From Flavobacteriales bacterium (GTDB lineage Bacteria; Bacteroidota; Bacteroidia; Flavobacteriales_D; Parvicellaceae): a stretch of 37,351 bases of DNA. Positions 29,248-37,351 of the stretch are shown piece after piece. The position numbers and the translations under genes are program-made. Each line of letters starts with the position of its first letter. Position 1 is the stretch's first letter. The stretch is from the NCBI GenBank assembly GCA_024635865.1, contig JAGXIB010000206.1, positions 1 to 37,351 on the forward strand. Direction: 5' to 3'. The notes beneath the pieces are model-generated. The model worked only from the letters and a program-made list of their open reading frames with translations. It was not told the DNA's origin and did not search any database.

Positions 29248-29376
29248 TTACATTGTCCCCATCCTTGTCTTCGCCCCTTTTCTTCCATCGCATTTACGTG
29301 GTGTTTTTTTTGTTGCGCTACAAGAAGCTAAAAACAAAACAACTAATCCGAATACTATTCCTTTTTTAACGTTCAT
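29248..29376 (-). CDS. 42-aa small lipoprotein, below track cutoff
   Basis: MNVKKGIVFGLVVLFLASCSATKKTPRKCDGRKGAKTRMGTM*: signal peptide, LASC lipobox, basic Cys/Gly-containing tail. Confidence 0.72.
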   Translation of the reverse strand: MNVKKGIVFGLVVLFLASCSATKKTPRKCDGRKGAKTRMGTM

Positions 29377-29434
29377 AAGCAATGATTTTGAATTGAGTAT
29401 ACCTTAAAGAGAAGTAAAAAGTTACAGAGAGGCT

Positions 29435-31858
29435 TTATACTCTCAATTGCAAAGTCAAAAAGTAATTGCGGGGAGCTGATGGTATAATTCCAGGGCCAGG
29501 GTATGCCGTTGCTCTACGAGTAAAATAAATACTATTAGTCAGGTTGTTTATTCCTGTTTCAAGCTGTAGCATTTTCCACTTGTATTTTACCGACCAGTCT
29601 ACAATCGAATAAGCAGGGATTAGACCGTTTACCGCATTAGCCTGTTGTAAGGTATTGGTAGCATCAGAAAAGTGCTCTGAAGTATAAGAATATTGAAATT
29701 GTGTACTAAAATTACCATAACCAACCCGAAGGCCAGTTTTAAAAGTGAATTCTGGCACCAACTCTACTTTTTTATTATTGAAAGCTGGCTCTAAGGAGCT
29801 GACATATTTAGCATCTGTAAAAGCTGTGTTTACAAATGTTCTAACAGACAGTTTTGAGGTGTCGTTAATCAATAGCTTCCACCAATCAATAGCGATCATT
29901 CCTTCCACTCCTTTGGTGACAGATTTAGAAATGTTTGTTCTGTATTGGTAGACATTAAATAAAACAGGGTCAGTTTGTATCGCTGTTCCAATACGGTTAT
30001 CATACGAAAGTAAAAACAAAGAAATATCATAGTTAATTTTGTTTCCAACTAACCCTCTAACTCCTAAGTCAAAATTATAGCCTTTTTCATCCTCTAGGTT
30101 GGGATCTATTTTAAAATTAGGGTTTTGAATTTGCATATCGGTAAAGTTTATGCTTCGGTAATTTTGAGAAGCGTTGGCATAAACCTCTAATGTGTCACTT
30201 TGTTTATAGTTTAAGCCTAAGCCTCCAATAACAAAAGAACGATTGTTAGATTGAGTCTCAGTAACTTTCTCATCAAAAACAACATTCCCAGCCAAGTCAG
30301 TTACGGTGTTTCTATACCAACCATTGGCATTAGTGTTTATAGATTCAAATCGGACACCAGGAGTAATACTAAAGTGATTGGTTAATGCAAAAATGTGTTC
30401 TATGAAAGCAGAAATATTCTGGCTTGGAAATTCATAATCAGAACCTTCTACGTAGTTAGGGTTGAGGTATTCAAAATTGGGTTGATCGGTGCTGTCTGCC
30501 AACCCTTGCATACTATGGTTGTATCCTTTGTAATACCTAAAGCCAGTAACAAATGCCCAAATATTATCCTTTACCGTATAGGTTTTAAGAAACCTGGTTT
30601 CATTTCCAAAATTCATAAACTCTCCCAAAATATAATCACGTTCTTGTAAGGGGTCAATCCTGTTTATTTGTTCTAAAACACCTAACGCTTTTCTGTTGGC
30701 AATTAAACCAAAGAATCTACTGTTGATTCGAGCTGAAGAATTAAATTCATGGTCGAATTGAAAAGCCGCTAAATTCCAATCGACTTGAAACCAGTTTCTA
30801 GTTCTGTAAGAGGTGTCAGGGTTAGTGTTAAATTGTAAGTCAGTTAACCCACCAGGTTGGTGAGCTAAATAACTCATCTTAGTGAATTCAATATTAGCGC
30901 TTGTTTTCTCACTGAATTTATATTGTGCATTGATGCCAATAGCATTTACATCAAATTCAGAATTAGGTCTAAAATCATTCCCTTTTTTGTATTGAGCATA
31001 GGCATAATAGTTCCATTTTTTTGTGCTTCCTCCTAGCTCTAAAAATGTATTTGATAACCCAAAAGAACCATTGGTTTGTCTTAAAGTCGCTTCTAGTTTT
31101 TTTTCTTCATTTCCTGTTTTCAAAACAAAGTTTAATAACCCACCAAATTGAGTTCCGAATTGTAAGGCAGCAGCACCTCTAATCAGTTGTATTTTTTTGA
31201 CAGCCTCTGTTGGTGGAATGTAATAGGTTTCTGGATAGCCCAATGCATCCGCACTTATGTCATAGCCGTTTTGTCGCGTATTATAATTAGAAGTTCTGCT
31301 GGGGTTCAAGCCTCTTCCTCCGATACCTAATTGAATACCAGCTCCATCACTTTCCCAGATATTTAATCCAGGTATTTGGGCGTAAATTTGCCTCCCTTGG
31401 TTGACAGCTTTATTTCCGCCTGTTTGTTCAATGTCTATGACTTCGTTTTTTTTCCCTTGACTTATTAAAACTCCTTCGATTGGTCGCATCCGCTTAGTCG
31501 CCCCCACACCATTTTTTTTATTTCCTGACACATCGACACCTTCAAGATTGTATGCTAACTCTTTTAATGTTGCATTTACTTTGGTGTTTGACTTGTTAAT
31601 GGTAACCGTCACTTTTTTCTGTTCGAAGCCCAAGGTGTAATAAATGACTTCGTATTTTCCAAAAGGAATAGAATCTGTTTTATAATTCCCTTGAATATCA
31701 GAATAATAAGTTTTTCGGAGAGAAGAAATACTAATCACCTTTTTATCCTCAAGTGCTTTACTTTTTGTTTTAATGACTCCGGAAAGAATTCCTTTATTTT
31801 GTGCAAAAGAAACTATGCTAATGAAAGCGAACAAGTATAAGGTTAGAAACTTATTCAT
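29435..31858 (-). CDS. TonB-dependent receptor, FecA-like
   Basis: Signal peptide MNKFLTLYLFAFISIVSFAQ, CarboxypepD_reg-like domain, plug GGNKAVNQGRQIYAQIPGLNIWESDGAGIQLGIGGRGLNPSRTSNYNTRQNGYDISADALGYPETYYIPP, barrel ending FLTLQLRV. Preferred start 31858, overlapping the HTTM stop by 8 bp. Confidence 0.94.
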   Translation of the reverse strand: MNKFLTLYLFAFISIVSFAQNKGILSGVIKTKSKALEDKKVISISSLRKTYYSDIQGNYKTDSIPFGKYEVIYYTLGFEQKKVTVTINKSNTKVNATLKELAYNLEGVDVSGNKKNGVGATKRMRPIEGVLISQGKKNEVIDIEQTGGNKAVNQGRQIYAQIPGLNIWESDGAGIQLGIGGRGLNPSRTSNYNTRQNGYDISADALGYPETYYIPPTEAVKKIQLIRGAAALQFGTQFGGLLNFVLKTGNEEKKLEATLRQTNGSFGLSNTFLELGGSTKKWNYYAYAQYKKGNDFRPNSEFDVNAIGINAQYKFSEKTSANIEFTKMSYLAHQPGGLTDLQFNTNPDTSYRTRNWFQVDWNLAAFQFDHEFNSSARINSRFFGLIANRKALGVLEQINRIDPLQERDYILGEFMNFGNETRFLKTYTVKDNIWAFVTGFRYYKGYNHSMQGLADSTDQPNFEYLNPNYVEGSDYEFPSQNISAFIEHIFALTNHFSITPGVRFESINTNANGWYRNTVTDLAGNVVFDEKVTETQSNNRSFVIGGLGLNYKQSDTLEVYANASQNYRSINFTDMQIQNPNFKIDPNLEDEKGYNFDLGVRGLVGNKINYDISLFLLSYDNRIGTAIQTDPVLFNVYQYRTNISKSVTKGVEGMIAIDWWKLLINDTSKLSVRTFVNTAFTDAKYVSSLEPAFNNKKVELVPEFTFKTGLRVGYGNFSTQFQYSYTSEHFSDATNTLQQANAVNGLIPAYSIVDWSVKYKWKMLQLETGINNLTNSIYFTRRATAYPGPGIIPSAPRNYFLTLQLRV

Positions 31859-33203
31859 AAGGTAAAATCCATTTCTTTGAAGCAAACCCTCTTTTTTCTT
31901 TCGCAAGGTCTACGTTTGGCTCTATAAACATTCTACTTCCTTTGTTAAACAGAGCGACTTTAACCGAACCATAAACTTCGGGGACTTCTATTTTTTGGGT
32001 TTTTCCATCTAACTCATAAGTATAATTTTTGTATTGGTCTCTAAGGTAATGAGCATATTGTAAAATCATATCGGGCTGTGTAGCCATCATTTTCTCTTGT
32101 TGTGGTGTTAAGTAGTCCGAATTGTTTATAATTAAGTTGCTATTGGTCTCTGGGTCTTTTACTTTAAACTCAGCATAACCAGCTTTTTCTATAAGCATCA
32201 CTCGCCAACTAAAACGATAGCCTTGTTCTGTCCAAAAAAGGTCACCACTGTATAGTAAATATCGAAAAGGGACGAAGACTTGAATGGTAATAAAAAGGAG
32301 GATTATAATTTTTGTGCTTTTTTTAACGGGTCTAGTCTTTTTTAAAATGACTGGACTTGACTTCCCAGAGTTAATAAAAGCTAACAGTCGCCTATGAAAG
32401 TTCGTAGAAAAGAAGATGGTAGTGCTCAAGATCATTACAAAAGGAAACACTCCAATTGGAAACATAGCAGCTGTAATGACATGAAAAAAAACAACCACGA
32501 CATAACCATAAACTCTTAACCGCTTGTTGAATAAAACAAAAGGAATACAAAGGTCAAATAACATTCCTCCCCAGCTAAAAAGGTATGCAGTAAGGTCATA
32601 GTGCATTAGAGACCCAATGACAGGTAAGTCGGTTTGGTGTTTTAACCAGTTGGTTAATGGTTGAGCTTCAATTAGCCAGTGATAATTTATTTTAGCAATG
32701 CCTGCAAAAAAATAGACCATCCCTAACTGTAGCTTAACGCTGTTAATCGTCCAACTTGGAACGGTGAGTTTTTCTTTAACAATTTTAAAGTAAACATCAA
32801 GCGAAAAGTATCTGTTTGCAGGCAAGAAAATTAAAATAAAACTGACCAGACTAATAAAATAATAATGGTTTAAGTAATTTGTTTTATCTATTAATTCGAC
32901 ATAAGTAAATAAAGTAAAGTAGGAAATGGTTGCTATTCTATAAAACCCTCCCAAGGCGATTAGTAGACTAGACAAGAGCAATAGTATAAACACCGTATTC
33001 ATTCCCACTTCCCCCAAAGGTTTTACCCAATCAAAACCATAATAAGTAAAGAAGTAGGTAGGCTTTACATATAGGTCGTAAACCCAACCTTTAAATAGAA
33101 AACGAGCTGTACTAAAGAATAACAATAAACCAAAAAGAATCCTGAAAACTACTAAAGGAGCAATGTCTTTCTCTGAGTTAAAGAATTTTTTTAATAAGCG
33201 CAT
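31851..33203 (-). CDS. HTTM domain (vitamin K-dependent gamma-carboxylase-like) membrane protein
   Basis: Multi-TM; LGMVYFFAGIAKINYHWLIEAQPLTNWLKHQTDLP...GGMLFDLCIPFVLF...FHVITAAMFPIGVFPFVMI matches the HTTM/VKGC signature. Confidence 0.9.
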   Translation of the reverse strand: MRLLKKFFNSEKDIAPLVVFRILFGLLLFFSTARFLFKGWVYDLYVKPTYFFTYYGFDWVKPLGEVGMNTVFILLLLSSLLIALGGFYRIATISYFTLFTYVELIDKTNYLNHYYFISLVSFILIFLPANRYFSLDVYFKIVKEKLTVPSWTINSVKLQLGMVYFFAGIAKINYHWLIEAQPLTNWLKHQTDLPVIGSLMHYDLTAYLFSWGGMLFDLCIPFVLFNKRLRVYGYVVVVFFHVITAAMFPIGVFPFVMILSTTIFFSTNFHRRLLAFINSGKSSPVILKKTRPVKKSTKIIILLFITIQVFVPFRYLLYSGDLFWTEQGYRFSWRVMLIEKAGYAEFKVKDPETNSNLIINNSDYLTPQQEKMMATQPDMILQYAHYLRDQYKNYTYELDGKTQKIEVPEVYGSVKVALFNKGSRMFIEPNVDLAKEKRGFASKKWILPYE

Positions 33204-33224
33204 TTTTATTTATTTCAGACAAAA

Positions 33225-34406
33225 TTAATCTCCGTCGTTGTCTTGGTAGGTTACTAGAACCCCAAGAGCAGAAGTTAAATCTACTTTAATTAGTGGAACT
33301 AATTTTTGCATCTCTTGATAGGTAGCTAATACTTCTGTAGAATTATTAACAACTTCGAAAGAAAGTGGGTTTGAATGAGAGTTTAAGGCTGTTATAATCT
33401 TAGTAATTTGTGTGTCGATTGTTGTTTCTAATGCGTTGCCATTTGCATCTTTAGCGGAAACAAAGTTAATGTAGTCGTCTAACCCTTGTCCTGTTTCATT
33501 AGAAGAAAACCCATTTCCTTTTATATATTTTCTCATGGCTTGCATTGTAGCTTCAACAAATTCAATGGAGTATCCAGAGTAAAACCCTTCTACGTGTCCT
33601 GGCATTGCTTGTTGAGAAAACCCATTAAAGACCCCAGCTGGTAATCCTACTTTACCTTTTCTTACGTAAGTTTCAAAATGAGAACTTAAGGCATTAACTA
33701 AATTACTAACTGCACTTCCTTGAGAATTGTTTGTATTGTTGTTTTTAAACGCTTCGCTGTAGGTAGCGTTCCAATTTAATAAAACAGTTGAAGCATTTGT
33801 TTTTAACTCATCAGAAATGGCAGTAAGGTAATCTTTCGCTGCTACATTATTCATAAAGTAATCTATGACGGCTTGTTTATTAGCTCCTGTTCCAAATAGT
33901 AAATAGTCGATTGCTTGTAAGCCCTTTGCATCAAAATTGCTTGGAATTTGAAGGTCGTAAGTTCCAGTTGAGATATTAGAGTTTATCAAAACAGTGTCAA
34001 CTGGAAAAATATTTGTTTGTGCTTTTAAGCTAATGTCTTTTGCTGGTCCAAAGTCTATAAAAGCAACCGACTGCCAATCAATACAGGCCTGCTTCCAGCT
34101 TAGCCTTAGTTCTTGTAATGTTGAGGTGGATGGGCTGGTGTTAAATAGGTTAACTTTACTTTTTAAGTTAGTAAGCGTCAATTCATAATTAGAATATGCT
34201 GGAATAATGTAGTTCTGTGCAATATTGGTTAACATTGTCGCTCTATCATAATTTCCTACAACATTATAGTCGCAACTTCCGTCATCTTTTTTTGCTTTAT
34301 TGTCGTAGTTACTAGCAGTTGAATCGGTACACCCTTTTCTTTTACAACCTACTGTTGTTAAGCTAGCAATTACTATTATTCCAATTAAAAGATTCTTCAC
34401 ACTCAT
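33225..34406 (-). CDS. imelysin-like (peptidase M75 family) lipoprotein with acidic N-terminal module
   Basis: Lipobox TTVGC then KRKGCTDSTASNYDNKAKKDDGSCDY. Imelysin-like LRLSWKQACIDWQSVAFIDFGPAKD...KGLQAIDYLLFG...MPGHVEGFYSGYSIEFVEATMQAMRKYIKG. Confidence 0.88.
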   Translation of the reverse strand: MSVKNLLIGIIVIASLTTVGCKRKGCTDSTASNYDNKAKKDDGSCDYNVVGNYDRATMLTNIAQNYIIPAYSNYELTLTNLKSKVNLFNTSPSTSTLQELRLSWKQACIDWQSVAFIDFGPAKDISLKAQTNIFPVDTVLINSNISTGTYDLQIPSNFDAKGLQAIDYLLFGTGANKQAVIDYFMNNVAAKDYLTAISDELKTNASTVLLNWNATYSEAFKNNNTNNSQGSAVSNLVNALSSHFETYVRKGKVGLPAGVFNGFSQQAMPGHVEGFYSGYSIEFVEATMQAMRKYIKGNGFSSNETGQGLDDYINFVSAKDANGNALETTIDTQITKIITALNSHSNPLSFEVVNNSTEVLATYQEMQKLVPLIKVDLTSALGVLVTYQDNDGD

Positions 34407-34428
34407 ATAAAATTATTTGAAATGTTTT

Positions 34429-35649
34429 CTAAAGGTTAGGAACATAACTGGTTAAGTTTGTTTTGCTAGCAATATTATCTATAGCTATTTGAAGGCTATT
34501 TAAAGTTACGTTATTAAAGTCTGTTCCTATCGTAACTAATACATTATTTATGTCTGTTGATGACATTCCTCCGTTACTTGCTCTGTATCCATACTTTAGC
34601 CCTTCAAGAAAAGCTACAGCTTCAGAGATAACATGATTTCTAGTTGTGGCATTTGCAATGTTTGCTTTTGCTACTTTTAAATAATGAATTGCAGAAGCCG
34701 CTCCAACTTTTTCCATTTCTACATTAATAATAGCAACTTGGGCATCTCTAGTTGTATAATCTTCGTTTGATATTGCTGCTCTTCCTTTTCTAAATGCTGC
34801 AGCAATTTTTGTGGCAGAACCTAAAACCCCTTCTCTTGAGTTGGCGTATTCTCCCCAAAACCTATCTGTTCCATTAGTTGGAAAATCTATTTCAGAAGTA
34901 AAATATCCATAAGCTTCATCCCAGTGGTGTTCCATCGTAGTGTAATACTTTCCATTAGCAGCGTCAACTGCTGCAGTATTGTCGTCAGTAGAAATATTAG
35001 CTAAGTAATTCATGGTCATTTGGTTCGTAAATACAGCTCCCATTAATCCTTTTTCAATTAACTGTGTGTATTCTTGACCTTCTCCAGACATTAAATAAGG
35101 TCCTTTTACTCCATCGTTAGGCCATACTCCTCCAGTTCCGCTAGCTCCATTTTCTTGTCCCGATGTAGTCGTAGCACTTAATGTTCCAAGAGCATCCATA
35201 TAGTTTTCAAAAGTTGTTTGTACTCCTACATCTCCACTTGCTGTTTTACTTTTTAATTGTTTAGAAGACCCTGTCATTCCCAAAGAATTAAGATCAGTCC
35301 AAGTATATCCAGTATTTGAATACATGTCTTTTAAGGTCTGTGCATTAACTGCCGTTCCAGCAGTATTAGCTGTTTTCATGTAAGCAACCATTTCGCTTAG
35401 CATATCCAGACGTTCTTTCTGGCCGCTAAAACTTACTGTACTGTTTCCATTTTCATCTTTATAAACATAAGAGGTTGGAATAGAGTAAGTTTCTTCTTCT
35501 GAAACAGTAAACTCACAGGAACCGTCATCTTTCTTAGCCTTTTGACTATAGTTGGTTGCGTTAATATCGGTGCATCCTTTCTTTTTACAACTTGTTGCTA
35601 AAATTAGGCTTCCTCCTAATGCAATTAACATTAATTTCTTTACTTGCAT
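34429..35649 (-). CDS. DUF4856 lipoprotein with acidic N-terminal module
   Basis: Lipobox LATSC then KKKGCTDINATNYSQKAKKDDGSCEF; VSFSGQKERLDMLSEMVAYMKTAN, MEHHWDEAYGYF, RFWGEYANSREGVLGSATKIAAAFRKGRAAI. Confidence 0.87.
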   Translation of the reverse strand: MQVKKLMLIALGGSLILATSCKKKGCTDINATNYSQKAKKDDGSCEFTVSEEETYSIPTSYVYKDENGNSTVSFSGQKERLDMLSEMVAYMKTANTAGTAVNAQTLKDMYSNTGYTWTDLNSLGMTGSSKQLKSKTASGDVGVQTTFENYMDALGTLSATTTSGQENGASGTGGVWPNDGVKGPYLMSGEGQEYTQLIEKGLMGAVFTNQMTMNYLANISTDDNTAAVDAANGKYYTTMEHHWDEAYGYFTSEIDFPTNGTDRFWGEYANSREGVLGSATKIAAAFRKGRAAISNEDYTTRDAQVAIINVEMEKVGAASAIHYLKVAKANIANATTRNHVISEAVAFLEGLKYGYRASNGGMSSTDINNVLVTIGTDFNNVTLNSLQIAIDNIASKTNLTSYVPNL

Positions 35650-35682
35650 GTGCTATTATTTAGATTAAATATAAATAGACTG

Positions 35683-35713
35683 CAAATATAGAAGCGATCA
35701 TTAGAAATTACAA
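35683..35713 (-). promoter_or_regulatory. Bacteroidota-type promoter for the DUF4856/imelysin/HTTM/TonB block
   Basis: On the minus strand TTG (35713-35711), 20-nt spacer, TATATTTG (35690-35683), about 35 nt upstream of the DUF4856 ATG. Confidence 0.6.
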
Positions 35714-35803
35714 TACCTTTTTTAGGGTATATTTTTTTCTTAGCTCAAGACTTACGTTAAAATTCAAGCGAAAAAGAGCAAGGGTTTTGTTAGAAAAAAG
35801 CGA

Positions 35804-36406
35804 TTAAAAAAGTTCTTTTACATTACTGCTAAATAGTTTAATGGCGATGGCTAATAAAATAATACCGAAAACCTTTTCTAAAACAGCTATGCCAGCTTCC
35901 CCTAAAATACGTTCGATACGTTTAGTCATAATTAAAACTATATATACCAGTAGCATATTAATCAATATTGCAATTAAGATGTTTAATTGATGAAACTCCG
36001 CTCGCAAAGAAATAATAGAGGTCATTGTTCCTGCTCCAGCAATTAAAGGAAATGCTAAAGGAACGACAGACGCTACCTTTGCTTTTTTCTTTCCTCCAGG
36101 GTCATTATGTTTAAAAATTTCTACCCCTAAAACCATTTCTAGTGCCATAAAGAATAACACAAATGAACCAGCAACAGCAAACTCATTTGTTCCAATTCCA
36201 ATAACTCCTAAAAGACTTTCTCCTAAAAAAAGAAAGGCTACCATAATTGAGAAAGCAACAATAGAAGCTTTTATTGGACTTATTTCTCCTGCATTTTTTT
36301 TTATTTTAATAATAATAGGAATAGATCCTACAATATCTATTACCGCAAAAAGTACCATTGATGCTACACCAACTTCTTTTAAATCAAACCCTAATTCTGA
36401 AAACAT
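35804..36406 (-). CDS. MarC family membrane protein
   Basis: Multi-TM; FAVIDIVGSIPIIIKIKK, VVPLAFPLIAGAGTMTSIISLRAEF, ERILGEAGIAVLEKVFGIILLAIAIKLFSSNV. Confidence 0.92.
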   Translation of the reverse strand: MFSELGFDLKEVGVASMVLFAVIDIVGSIPIIIKIKKNAGEISPIKASIVAFSIMVAFLFLGESLLGVIGIGTNEFAVAGSFVLFFMALEMVLGVEIFKHNDPGGKKKAKVASVVPLAFPLIAGAGTMTSIISLRAEFHQLNILIAILINMLLVYIVLIMTKRIERILGEAGIAVLEKVFGIILLAIAIKLFSSNVKELF

Positions 36407-36996
36407 TATTTTTTAGTTATAAACTGTTCTATAGTAATTGGAAAATTCTCTTTTTCTAATTTGCTTATTTTTTCTTGCAAGGACAGAAGTGTTTCACTTT
36501 CGTCAATAGAGCATGTTGCTTGCTTAATTATTTTTCCATCATCATACTTTTCATTGACTAGATGAATGGTTATCCCTGTTTCTTTTTCTTTATTTGCTAA
36601 TACCGATTCATGAACATGTCTCCCGAACATTCCCTTTCCTCCATACTTAGGTAATAATGAAGGGTGAATATTTAGAATTTTATTTTCGAAATTAGAAATA
36701 AGGTTCTCTGGAATTTTCCAAAGGAAACCAGCCAATATAATGTAGTCTATTTGCTCAGACTTTAAGAGCCTTAAAACATTATTGGATTCAAAGAAGTCAT
36801 GACGATTAAAAGGTAAAGCTTTTATGTTTGCTTTTTCAGCATGAACTAAAGCTCCTGCATTTTTTTTGTTCGATAATACAATGGTAACTTCAACTATTTC
36901 TGAACCTTCAAAATAATTAATAATATTAAAGACATTACTTCCTGATCCAGAGGCAAATAATGCGATTCTTTTTTTATTATTTTCTGTTGTTTTCAT
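36406..36996 (-). CDS. purN: phosphoribosylglycinamide formyltransferase
   Basis: RIALFASGSGSNVFNIINYF, ILAGFLWKIPENLISNFENKILNIHPSLLPKYGGKGMFGRHVHESVLANKEKETGITIHLVNEKYDDG. Start at 36996 preferred: a TACCTTTG -7-like box at 37028-37021 overlaps the tracked start. Confidence 0.96.
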   Translation of the reverse strand: MKTTENNKKRIALFASGSGSNVFNIINYFEGSEIVEVTIVLSNKKNAGALVHAEKANIKALPFNRHDFFESNNVLRLLKSEQIDYIILAGFLWKIPENLISNFENKILNIHPSLLPKYGGKGMFGRHVHESVLANKEKETGITIHLVNEKYDDGKIIKQATCSIDESETLLSLQEKISKLEKENFPITIEQFITKK

Positions 36997-37088
36997 TGCC
37001 TTTGGTCTTGAAATTGGGCGCAAAGGTAAGAATACATTTAACTTAGTTGTATTATTTATTTGTTAAGTATTTGTAATTTTAAAAAGTA

Positions 37089-37351
37089 TTAAGCTCTCTC
37101 ACCTAATTCAATCACTTCTAAATCTTTAATGTTTCCTTTATCTAGTGTAAAGCGAAGCATTGTTCTAACCTTATGAAATCCATGAATTCCGGCAGCACCA
37201 GGGTTCATGTATAACATTTTTAACTTTTTATCCATTTGGACTTTACAAATGAGGGAATGTCCACAAATAAATAGTTTTGGAGGGTTTTTAGTTATTTCGT
37301 CTCTTATTAGATGGTTGTAAGCATATGGTTTTCCTCCTATGTGTGTGATCC
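37089..37351 (-). CDS. YfcE/MJ0936-type metallophosphoesterase, 5' end truncated by window edge
   Basis: Minus-strand frame ...GGKPYAYNHLIRDEITKNPPKLFICGHSLICKVQMDKKLKMLYMNPGAAGIHGFHKVRTMLRFTLDKGNIKDLEVIELGERA*: GHS motif and NPGAAG, absent from the track because it is open at the edge. Confidence 0.85.
   Translation of the reverse strand, partial: ITHIGGKPYAYNHLIRDEITKNPPKLFICGHSLICKVQMDKKLKMLYMNPGAAGIHGFHKVRTMLRFTLDKGNIKDLEVIELGERA

Noticed and set aside
1-37351. CRISPR arrays, tRNA/rRNA genes, prophage or transposon
   Set aside because: No regularly spaced repeats, tRNA-like cloverleaf, integrase/transposase or terminal repeats were seen on reading; this was not checked computationally.

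Overview
This is a 37 kb AT-rich Bacteroidota chromosome segment. It is probably a marine Flavobacteriales-type genome, judged from a T9SS sorting domain, TAnnTTTG-type promoters, DUF4270, LytTR systems and TonB receptors; the taxon is inference. The window is almost fully coding. I saw no rRNA, tRNA, CRISPR, prophage or transposase. Housekeeping genes include manC, pheT, a bacilliredoxin, oxyR, glmS, panC, panD, rsmI, marC and purN. The accessory content that stands out is: (1) a minus-strand block of two lipoproteins sharing an acidic Cys-bracketed N-terminal module (DUF4856 and imelysin-like), an HTTM/vitamin-K-gamma-carboxylase-like membrane protein and a TonB receptor, followed by an untracked 42-aa lipoprotein. 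This is a candidate metal (iron) acquisition system with a possible protein-modifying component. (2) A LytS/LytTR two-component pair divergent from a TonB receptor with a CxxC plug motif, which is translationally coupled to a thioredoxin-like protein. (3) A 56-bp perfect palindrome between convergent bacilliredoxin and oxyR genes. (4) An untracked 56-aa small membrane ORF whose start codon lies inside a hairpin. Several tracked ORFs begin at TTG or too far upstream, and I give corrected starts. All functional assignments come from reading motifs; no searches were run.
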